Shown piece by piece: positions 1 to 5,197 of a stretch of 12,704 nucleotides of DNA. Where the stretch lies: positions 1 through 12,704 of the forward strand of contig JAKAJW010000190.1 in the NCBI GenBank assembly GCA_021813645.1. The letters are read 5' to 3'. The DNA is from Pseudomonadota bacterium (GTDB lineage: Bacteria; Pseudomonadota; Alphaproteobacteria; Rhodobacterales; Rhodobacteraceae). Under the pieces are notes generated by a model. The model had not been told where the DNA came from. It ran no database searches and saw only the letters and a program-made list of their open reading frames with translations. Each line of letters opens with the position of its first letter. Positions within the stretch are counted from its first letter, which is position 1. The position numbers were made by a program, and so were the translations under genes.

Positions 1-129
1 CCGGATCTGCGGGTGCTGCGCGATCCGTTCTCGGCCAAGCCCTATGTGCTGTTCTACGCCTCAAAGCGGGTCGGCGGCGACGTCTCCGACTTCGCGGCGA
101 TCAAGTTACTGAAGTTCGCGTTGAACTGA
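1..129 (+). CDS. GTA major capsid protein gp5 (HK97 fold), C-terminal fragment
   Basis: The window opens inside a gene read in frame 1, with 42 codons left before a TGA at 127-129. The visible peptide starts PDLRVLRDPFSAKPYVLFYA and ends LLKFALN. This matches the C-terminal part of HK97-type major capsid proteins, where the last beta strands of the A domain carry a 'PYVLFYASKRVGG' type segment. The protein forms the shell of the GTA head. The identification rests partly on context, because the next eleven genes match RcGTA gp6 to gp15 in order and the capsid gene is expected immediately before gp6. The start, N-terminus and any prohead delta domain lie outside the window. Confidence is good for identity, but only a small piece is seen. 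Confidence 0.85.
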   Translation, partial: PDLRVLRDPFSAKPYVLFYASKRVGGDVSDFAAIKLLKFALN

Positions 130-136
130 GGACGGC

Positions 137-162
137 GGCCGGCCCCCCAGCGGGGGCCGGCC
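137..162 (+). promoter_or_regulatory. Strong GC hairpin between capsid gene and gp6
   Basis: Eleven bases at 137-147 (GGCCGGCCCCC) pair perfectly with 152-162 (GGGGGCCGGCC) around a four-base loop CAGC. It begins 8 bases after the capsid stop codon. No T-run follows, so it is not a standard intrinsic terminator. A plausible role is to protect the 3' end of the abundant capsid message, or to act as a processing or attenuation point that lowers expression of the low-copy neck genes downstream. The pairing is seen directly; the role is inferred. Confidence 0.6.
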
Positions 163-190
163 CGGCGCGGGGGTGAGGCAGGAGAAAGCC

Positions 191-787
191 ATGCGGCTGA
201 GCGAACAGGCGACAGTGCCCGGGGCGGCGCTGCCGGTGGCGGCGTTCAAGGACCATCTGCGGCTCGGCACCGGTTTTGCCGACGATGGCCAGCAGGATGC
301 GCTGGCCGAGGGCTATCTGCGGGCCGCCCTGGCGGCGATCGAGGGGCGGATCGGCAAGGCGCTGCTGCAGCGCGGCTTCCTCTTGGTGCTGCAGGACTGG
401 CGCGACCCCGCCGAGCAGCCGCTGCCCGTGGCCCCGGTGGTGGAGGTCGGCTCGGTGGTGCTGGTCGACGCCACGGGCGGGCGGCAGTCGGTGGCGGCCA
501 CGCATTACCGGCTGGTGCCGGATCTGCAGCGGCCGCGGATCGGGGCGGTGGGGGTGCTGCTGCCCCCGGTGCCGAACGACGGCCATATCGAGATCGCCTT
601 CGAGGCGGGCTTCGGACCGAACTGGTCCGACCTGCCGCCGGATCTGGCCCAGGCGGTGTTTCTGCTGGCGGCGCAGTTCTACGAAAGCCGGCATGAGGTT
701 GGGCTGGGCGAGCCGGCGATGCCCTTCGGGGTGATGGCGCTGATCGAGCGCTGGCGCACCGTGCGGGTGCTCGGGGGTGGCCGATGA
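191..787 (+). CDS. GTA gp6, head-tail connector / adaptor protein
   Basis: A 198-residue protein resembling the phage head-tail connector family (phiE125 gp8-like, Phage_connect_1 / TIGR02215) and equivalent to RcGTA gp6 (Rcc01688), the adaptor that docks under the portal ring. The N-terminal part has the helical connector pattern (AFKDHLRLGT, then EGYLRAALAAIEGRIGKAL); a beta-rich middle and a C-terminal helix with AQFYESRHE follow, as is usual for the family. I chose ATG 191 because AGGAGA (about 180-185) is well placed; a GTG at 173 in the same frame would add six residues but overlaps the ribosome-binding site. The stop overlaps the start of gp7 (ATGA), so translation is likely coupled. 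It acts in particle assembly in the cytoplasm. Confidence 0.88.
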   Translation: MRLSEQATVPGAALPVAAFKDHLRLGTGFADDGQQDALAEGYLRAALAAIEGRIGKALLQRGFLLVLQDWRDPAEQPLPVAPVVEVGSVVLVDATGGRQSVAATHYRLVPDLQRPRIGAVGVLLPPVPNDGHIEIAFEAGFGPNWSDLPPDLAQAVFLLAAQFYESRHEVGLGEPAMPFGVMALIERWRTVRVLGGGR

Positions 788-1122
788 GGCCCCCCCGGCT
801 GAACCGGCCGCTGGTGCTGGAGGAGGCGGTCCGCCACGCCGACGGACTGGGCGGATACGGCGGCGGCTGGGCGGCGCTGGGCACGCTTTGGGCCGAGGTC
901 CTGGCGCTGGGCGGGCGGGACGTGGCTGCCGATCAACTGCTGGTCTCGACCACCCGCTACCGGATCACGGTGCGGGCGGCGGCGCCGGGCGCGCCGTCGC
1001 GGCCGCGGCCCGATCAGCGGTTCCGCGAGGGCGGGCGGCTGTTTCGCATCCTCGCCGTGGCCGAGCGCGACGCGGCGGGCCGCTATCTGACCTGCTATGC
1101 CGAAGAGGAGGTCGCGACATGA
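784..1122 (+). CDS. GTA gp7, head-tail adaptor / stopper protein
   Basis: A 112-residue protein matching the phage head closure family (SPP1 gp16-like, PF05521) and RcGTA gp7 (Rcc01689), the stopper that seals the portal channel after DNA packaging. It shows the family pattern: an N-terminal strand (LNRPLVLEE), then a GGWAALGTLWAEV segment corresponding to the common 'W..l.tvWA.v' motif, then a beta-rich part ending in FRILAVAERDAAGRYLTCYA. The start ATG at 784 overlaps the gp6 stop, and its own stop overlaps the gp8 start (ATGA at 1119-1122). Length is typical. Position between the adaptor and terminator genes supports the role. Confidence 0.88.
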   Translation: MRPPRLNRPLVLEEAVRHADGLGGYGGGWAALGTLWAEVLALGGRDVAADQLLVSTTRYRITVRAAAPGAPSRPRPDQRFREGGRLFRILAVAERDAAGRYLTCYAEEEVAT

Positions 1123-1526
1123 GCTATGCGATGGCGGAGGCGCTGCAGGCAGCGATCTTCGCCCGGCTTGCCGGCGACGCGGCGCTGTCGGCGCTTGTCG
1201 GCGGAGCGATCTACGACGCGGCGCCGCCCGGCGCGGGCAGCGGAACCTTCGTGCTGATCGGGCCGGAAGAGGTGCGCGACGCCGCCGACAAGACCGCCGA
1301 CGGGGCGGAGCATCGGTTGCTGATCTCCGTCGTTTCCGATGCCGCCGGCTTCCAGTTGGCGAAGGCGGTGGCGGTGGCGGTGTCGGACGCGCTGGCCGGC
1401 CCGGTGCCGAGCCTGAGCCGCGGCCGGCTGGTCTCCCTGGCCTTCGTGAAAGGCGCGGCCAAGCGCACCGAAGCCGGAACGGCGCGCCGGATCGACCTGA
1501 CCTTTCGCGCGCGGGTCGAGGCATAG
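1119..1526 (+). CDS. GTA gp8, DUF3168 tail terminator protein
   Basis: A 135-residue protein of the DUF3168 family (PF11367), equivalent to RcGTA gp8 (Rcc01690), the tail terminator ring at the head-proximal end of the tail. Recognisable family features are the N-terminal helix (MAEALQAAIFARLAGDAALSAL), the short VGGAIYDAAPPG segment, and the beta-strand run from FVLIGPEEVRDAADK to HRLLISVVSD. The start ATG (1119) overlaps the gp7 stop, and GAGGAG about 8 bases upstream is a good ribosome-binding site. A 76-base non-coding gap follows, which breaks the otherwise tight gene packing. Confidence 0.88.
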   Translation: MSYAMAEALQAAIFARLAGDAALSALVGGAIYDAAPPGAGSGTFVLIGPEEVRDAADKTADGAEHRLLISVVSDAAGFQLAKAVAVAVSDALAGPVPSLSRGRLVSLAFVKGAAKRTEAGTARRIDLTFRARVEA

Positions 1527-1546
1527 GTTTCACTTTTGCAGCATTC

Positions 1547-1568
1547 GCGCCGAAAGCTTGGCGCTTTT
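1547..1568 (+). terminator. Terminator-like hairpin with T-tract before gp9 (attenuator candidate)
   Basis: GCGCC at 1547-1551 pairs with GGCGC at 1560-1564, and two further A-T pairs can form if G1552 is bulged. Four T residues follow directly (1565-1568). It looks like a weak intrinsic terminator inside the GTA operon, just upstream of the tail tube gene. Since gp9 to gp15 must be expressed with the rest, it would act as a partial terminator or a 3'-end stabiliser. Function is inferred. Confidence 0.4.
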
Positions 1569-1602
1569 GCCCGGCAATAATATCCATTAACGGAGAATTC
1601 CC

Positions 1603-2016
1603 ATGGGAGCCCAGAGCGGCAAGGACCTCCTGATCAAGCTCGACATGACCGGCGACGGCAGCTTCGAGACCCTGGCGGGGCTGCGGGCCTCGCGGATCAC
1701 CTTCAACGCCGAGACCATCGAGGTGACGAGCCTCGACAGCGGCGGCTGGCGCGAATTGTTGGCCGGGGCGGGGATGCGCTCGGCGGCGATCGCCGGCTCC
1801 GGCGTGTTCAAGGACGAGGCCACCGACGAGCGCGCGCGGGCGATCTTCTTCGCGGCCGACACGCCGCAGTTTCAGGTCATCATTCCGGCCTTCGGCACGG
1901 TGCAGGGGGCCTTTCAGATCACCTCGCTGGAATATGCCGGCAATTACGACGGCGAAGCGACCTATGCGCTGGCCTTCGCTTCGGCCGGGGCGCTGAGCTT
2001 CACGGCGGCGATCTGA
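1603..2016 (+). CDS. GTA gp9, major tail (tube) protein, TP901-1 family
   Basis: A 137-residue protein of the phage major tail protein 2 / TP901-1 family (PF06199), equivalent to RcGTA gp9 (Rcc01691), which stacks as rings to build the tail tube. Seen directly: N-terminal MGAQSGKDLLIKLD, a GSFETLAGLRASRITFNAETIEVT segment typical of the family, and a C-terminal beta-rich part (FQITSLEYAGNYDGEATYAL) ending SFTAAI. The ATG at 1603 is preceded by GGAG (1592-1595) at good spacing, within an intergenic stretch that is much less GC-rich than its surroundings. The stop TGA shares one base with the gp10 ATG (TGATG). This should be one of the most abundant proteins of the particle, which may explain its own leader. 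Confidence 0.92.
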   Translation: MGAQSGKDLLIKLDMTGDGSFETLAGLRASRITFNAETIEVTSLDSGGWRELLAGAGMRSAAIAGSGVFKDEATDERARAIFFAADTPQFQVIIPAFGTVQGAFQITSLEYAGNYDGEATYALAFASAGALSFTAAI

Positions 2017-2348
2017 TGGCCAACCCCTGGGCGGGCGAGGTGGCGGTCACGCTCGACGGTCGGCGGCACCTGTGCAAGCTGACGCTCGGCGCCTTGGCCG
2101 AGTTGGAGGCGGAACTGGCGACCGGCACTTTGGTCGAGCTGGTGGCGCGGTTCGAGGGCCAGAGCTTCTCGGTGCGCGATGTGCTGGCGCTGCTGGTGGC
2201 GGGGCTGCGGGGTGGCGGCTGGCAGGGCACCGCCGCCGATCTGCGCACCGCCGAGATCGCCGGTGGCCCGGTCGAGGCGGCGCGGGTGGCGGCCGAACTG
2301 CTGGCACGCGCCTTCGCGCTGCCGGCGACCGGACCGGGCGGGCGGTGA
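2016..2348 (+). CDS. GTA gp10, tail assembly chaperone-like (GTA_gp10 family)
   Basis: A 110-residue protein resembling the GTA-specific gp10 family (PF11836, a phage tail assembly chaperone group), equivalent to Rcc01692. It opens with MANPWAGEVAVTLDGRRHLCKLTLGAL, which fits the family's N-terminal 'd.g..r.lkltlgal.elE' pattern, followed by helices (LAELEAELA, SVRDVLALLVAGLRGGG, AARVAAELLARAFAL). It lies between the tube and tape-measure genes, where tailed phages encode assembly chaperones; these assist tube polymerisation on the tape measure and need not be in the mature particle. The start overlaps the gp9 stop and the stop overlaps the gp10.1 start, both as TGATG. Confidence 0.88.
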   Translation: MANPWAGEVAVTLDGRRHLCKLTLGALAELEAELATGTLVELVARFEGQSFSVRDVLALLVAGLRGGGWQGTAADLRTAEIAGGPVEAARVAAELLARAFALPATGPGGR

Positions 2349-2572
2349 TGCGTTTCGACTGGGCGGCGCTGATGCGGGCCGGGATGCGGGGGGCGGGGCT
2401 GAGCCCCGAGGCCTTCTGGCGGCTGACGCCGGTCGAGCTGCTGATCTTGCTCGGCCTCGAGATCGGCGCGGCGCCGCTGACCCGGACCCGGCTGCGCGAA
2501 TTGTCCGCGCTTTATCCGGACCGGCCCGGGGTAGCGGCGGCGGGCCGGGATCCGTGCGCCCGTGAGACCTAG
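2348..2572 (+). CDS. GTA gp10.1, small tail assembly chaperone (Rcc01693 family)
   Basis: A 74-residue protein matching the small Rcc01693 / TIGR02216 family (PF09550, phage tail assembly chaperone). The conserved core is visible: FDWAALMRAGMRGAGLSPEAFW, then RLTPVELLILLGLE near residues 25-39. In the family a 'F..ltP.El..ll..' pattern occupies this place. The start ATG shares a base with the gp10 TGA. The C-terminal 20 or so residues after SALYPDRPG look unstructured and are probably variable. It likely works with gp10 in tail tube assembly, comparable to the paired chaperones of siphophages, but here as a separate reinitiated gene. A 14-base gap with a strong ribosome-binding site precedes gp11. 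Confidence 0.85.
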   Translation: MRFDWAALMRAGMRGAGLSPEAFWRLTPVELLILLGLEIGAAPLTRTRLRELSALYPDRPGVAAAGRDPCARET

Positions 2573-2586
2573 GGGAGTTTTCGCAG

Positions 2587-3243
2587 ATGACGATGGACGG
2601 CACGGCGCTCGGCGATCAGATCGCGGCCCTGGAACAAAGCTTCGGCGCCTCGAGCGCGATGGCGGTGGCCTTCGACGGCGAGTTGGCGCGGATGCGCGAG
2701 GGGATGGTGGCGACCGGGCGCGAGGTGGCGAGCCTGACGAGTGGGTTGGGCGGCGATCTGCGCCGGGCGTTCGACGGGCTGGTTTTCGGCGGCGCCAGCC
2801 TGAGCGATGCGCTGCAGGGGCTGGCGAAATCGATGTCGAATACCGTCTATGCGGTGGCGCTGAAGCCGGTGCAGACCGCGCTCGGCGGGGCGCTGGCCAA
2901 TGGGATGGAGGCGCTTTGGGGCGCGGCGGCGCCCTTCGCGTCGGGCGCCGCCTTCTCGGCCGGGCGGGTGACGGCCTTTGCGACCGGCGGCGTCGTCCAG
3001 GGGCCGACGCATTTCCCGATGCGGGGCGGCAGCGGGCTGATGGGCGAGGCCGGGCCGGAAGCGATCCTGCCGCTGGCCCGTGGGCCGGACGGCCGCCTGG
3101 GCGTGCAACTGCAGGGCCAAGCGCGGCCGGTTCAGGTGGTGATGAACATCACGACGCCCGACGTGCAGGGTTTCCGCCGCAGTCAGGGCCAGGTCGCGCA
3201 GGCGGTGAACCGGATGCTGGCCCAGGGCCAGCGCAATGCATGA
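2587..3243 (+). CDS. GTA gp11, short tail tape measure protein
   Basis: A 218-residue protein equivalent to RcGTA gp11 (Rcc01694). It is far shorter than typical siphophage tape measures and corresponds mainly to their C-terminal part; this is normal for GTAs with short tails. Seen directly: a helical, heptad-like N-terminal region (GDQIAALEQSFG to GGDLRRAFDGLVFGG), a glycine/alanine-rich moderately hydrophobic middle (about 95-135), and the conserved tape-measure motif GLMGEAGPEAILPLARGPDG near residues 150-170, followed by MNITTPD. GGGGAG at 2572-2577 sits 9 bases before ATG 2587; an ATG two codons later is a less likely start. The protein sets tail length and probably leaves the tube during DNA delivery. 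The stop is close to or overlaps the gp12 start. Confidence 0.9.
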   Translation: MTMDGTALGDQIAALEQSFGASSAMAVAFDGELARMREGMVATGREVASLTSGLGGDLRRAFDGLVFGGASLSDALQGLAKSMSNTVYAVALKPVQTALGGALANGMEALWGAAAPFASGAAFSAGRVTAFATGGVVQGPTHFPMRGGSGLMGEAGPEAILPLARGPDGRLGVQLQGQARPVQVVMNITTPDVQGFRRSQGQVAQAVNRMLAQGQRNA

Positions 3244-3250
3244 GGCGGCG

Positions 3251-3883
3251 ATGGGGTTTCACGAGGTCAGATTTCCGGTGACGATCGGCTTTGGCTCGAC
3301 CGGCGGGCCGCAGCGGCGCACCGATATCGTCACGCTGGCGAACGGCTACGAGGAGCGAAACACGCCCTGGTCGCAGTCGCGGCATCACTACGACGCCGGG
3401 ATGGGGCTGCGCAGCCTGGACGATGTGCAGGCGCTGATCGCGTTCTTCGAGGCGCGGGCCGGACAGCTCTACGGATTTCGCTGGAAGGATTGGGCGGATT
3501 ACAAGTCCTGCCGACCCTCGGACGCGCCGGGCCCGTTCGATCAGGAGATCGGCCTGGGCGACGGCGCGACGCGGGCGTTCCAGCTGACCAAGATCTATCA
3601 GTCGGGCGAGGCGCGCTATCGGCGGGTGATCGCGAAGCCGGTCGCGGGCAGCGTGCTGGCGGCGGTGGCGGGCGTGCCGCTGCGCGAGACGGTCGGCTAT
3701 GAGGTCGACACCGCGACCGGCATCGTCACCTTCGCCGACCCGCCGGATTTCGGCGTGCCGGTGACGGCGGGCTTCGCCTTCGACGTGCCGGTGCGGTTCG
3801 ACACCGACCGGATCCAGATTTCAATGTCGAGCTTCCAGGCAGGCGACGTGCCGAGCGTGCCGGTGGTGGAGCTTCGGCTATGA
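3251..3883 (+). CDS. GTA gp12, DUF2460 distal tail protein
   Basis: A 210-residue protein of the DUF2460 family (PF09343), equivalent to RcGTA gp12 (Rcc01695), the distal tail protein ring that joins tube to baseplate. The family signature is clear: GFHEVRFPVTIGFGSTGGPQ, then RRTDIVTLANGYEERN, and WSQSRHHYDAG, with GFRWKDWADYKS near residues 75-87. I chose ATG 3251 because the family begins 'M.FHEVrFP' and GAGG lies 5 bases upstream. An ATG at 3236 in the same frame would add MHEAA and overlap gp11 by 8 bases; it cannot be excluded. The stop overlaps the gp13 start as ATGA. Its C-terminus (ISMSSFQAGDVPSVPVVELRL) matches the expected 'P.i.lvElR.' ending. Confidence 0.9.
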   Translation: MGFHEVRFPVTIGFGSTGGPQRRTDIVTLANGYEERNTPWSQSRHHYDAGMGLRSLDDVQALIAFFEARAGQLYGFRWKDWADYKSCRPSDAPGPFDQEIGLGDGATRAFQLTKIYQSGEARYRRVIAKPVAGSVLAAVAGVPLRETVGYEVDTATGIVTFADPPDFGVPVTAGFAFDVPVRFDTDRIQISMSSFQAGDVPSVPVVELRL

Positions 3884-4761
3884 CCGCCCAGGCGCTTTAC
3901 GACCACCTGGCGCTGGGGGCGACGACGGTGGCGCGGGCCTGGGCGGTGACGCGCGCCGACGGGCGGGTGTTCGGCTTCACCGACCACGACCGCGACCTGG
4001 CCTTCGACGGGGTGAGCTTCAAGGCAAGCTCGGGCCTGTCGGCTTCGGCGCTGCTGCAAACGACGGGACTCGCGATCGACAATGCCGAGGCGGTCGGAAT
4101 GCTGTCGGATGCCGCGGTGACCGAGGAGGACATCCTGGCCGGGCGGTTCGACGGTGCGACGTTTGAGATCTGGCTGGTGAACTGGGCGGACGTCGCGGCC
4201 CGCGCCTTGCAGTTCCGTGGCAGCCTGGGGCAGCTCACCCGTGGCGGCGGGGCCTTCCATGCCGAGTTGCGCGGACTGACCGAGGCGCTCAACGCGCCGC
4301 AGGGGTTGGTCTATCAGGCGGGTTGCGGCGCGGTTCTCGGCGATGGCCGCTGCCGGTTCGACCTCGGCCAGCCGGGCTATGCAGCGGAAGTGGCGGTCGA
4401 GGTGGTGGAGAACGACCGGCTTTTTCGTTTCGCGGAATTCGCTGGCTATGACGACCGCTGGTTCGAGCGGGGCCGGTTCGCGGTGCTGTCGGGGGCGGCG
4501 GCGGGGATCGTGGCGGTGGTGAAGAATGACCGGCTGAGCGATGCCGGCCGGGTGGTGGAACTCTGGGAAAGCCTGGTCGCGCCGGTCGCGGCGGGCGATC
4601 GGGTGCGGATCGAGGCGGGCTGCGACAAGCGTGCCGAGACCTGCCGTTTGAAGTTCCACAATTTCCTGAACTTCCGGGGCTTTCCCCACATCCCGGGGGA
4701 GGATTTTCTGGCCTCCTACCCGGTGCAGACGGGGGTGAACGACGGCGGGGCGCTGTCGTGA
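3880..4761 (+). CDS. GTA gp13, DUF2163/BR0599-type baseplate hub protein with four-cysteine motif
   Basis: A 293-residue protein with an N-terminal DUF2163 domain (PF09931; GFTDHDRDLAFDGVSF near 31-47) and a C-terminal phage BR0599-like domain (PF09356; about 200-280), equivalent to RcGTA gp13 (Rcc01696), the tail hub. Four cysteines fall in two pairs, C149/C158 (AGCGAVLGDGRCRFD) and C248/C255 (AGCDKRAETCRLKFHN), the only cysteines in the protein. From recall of the RcGTA structure, this family binds an iron-sulphur cluster through such cysteines. The C-terminus (NFRGFPHIPGEDFL) is highly typical of the family. The gene overlaps gp12 (ATGA) and gp14 (GTGA). It forms the platform on which the peptidase and giant tip protein are built. 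Confidence 0.92.
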   Translation: MTAQALYDHLALGATTVARAWAVTRADGRVFGFTDHDRDLAFDGVSFKASSGLSASALLQTTGLAIDNAEAVGMLSDAAVTEEDILAGRFDGATFEIWLVNWADVAARALQFRGSLGQLTRGGGAFHAELRGLTEALNAPQGLVYQAGCGAVLGDGRCRFDLGQPGYAAEVAVEVVENDRLFRFAEFAGYDDRWFERGRFAVLSGAAAGIVAVVKNDRLSDAGRVVELWESLVAPVAAGDRVRIEAGCDKRAETCRLKFHNFLNFRGFPHIPGEDFLASYPVQTGVNDGGALS

Positions 4762-5197
4762 GCCTGGCCGAGCAAGCGGTGCAGGCGGCGCGCAGCTGGA
4801 TCGGGACGCCTTATCAGCACCAGGCGAGCGCGAAAGCCGCGGGGACCGACTGCCTGGGGTTGCTCCGCGGGGTCTGGCGCGAGCTTTACGGCGCCGAGCC
4901 CGAGCCGGTCCCGGCCTATACGCCGGATTGGGCCGAGCCGGAGGGGCGCGAACTGCTTTGGGCGGCGGCGCGGCGCTGGCTGGTCGAGGTCGGCCCCGGC
5001 CTCCCGGTGCCGGGGGACGTGCTGCTGTTTCGGATGCGGGCGGGATCGCCAAGCATCTGGGTCTTGCGGCGAGCGGGGGGGCGGCGCCGAGCTTCATTCA
5101 TGCCTATGCCGGGCATGCGGTGGTCGAAAGCCCGCTGACCGTGCCCTGGGCGCGACGGATCGTGGCGCGGTTTCAGTTTCCGGAAAGGGGCGCCTGA
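4758..5197 (+). pseudogene. GTA gp14, NlpC/P60 cell-wall peptidase, frameshifted
   Basis: This matches RcGTA gp14 (Rcc01697), an NlpC/P60 family (PF00877) endopeptidase at the tail tip that cuts peptide bonds of recipient peptidoglycan so DNA can pass. The GTG start at 4758 overlaps the gp13 stop. The first part carries GTPYQHQASAKAAGTDCLGL with catalytic Cys32. The frame then fails after PGDVLLFRMRAG: continuing in frame gives unrelated arginine-rich sequence and a stop at 5136-5138. The correct continuation (IAKHLGLAASGG, SFIHAYAGHAVVE, ending FQFPERGA) lies in the next frame and runs to a TGA at 5195-5197, overlapping the gp15 ATG. One extra G in the GGG at 5042-5044 would restore a 146-residue protein of normal size. 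The catalytic His (AKHLG) and the second His (FIHAY) fall after the break, so a truncated product should be inactive. It may be a sequencing error or a true mutation. Confidence 0.85.

Noticed and set aside
777..1118. An open frame in phase with gp8 extending upstream to 777
   Set aside because: The extra 114 residues are Gly/Arg/Ala-rich and overlap gp7 in another frame; the gp8 start at 1119 has a good ribosome-binding site and the family N-terminus.
5036..5050. Programmed ribosomal frameshifting as the explanation for the gp14 frame change
   Set aside because: There is no slippery heptamer of the usual X XXY YYZ type and no evident stimulatory hairpin at the expected distance; homologous gp14 genes are, to my knowledge, single-frame.
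3697..5097. A 466-codon minus-strand open frame opposite gp13 and gp14
   Set aside because: Shadow frame with no family resemblance; it overlaps genes with clear GTA matches.
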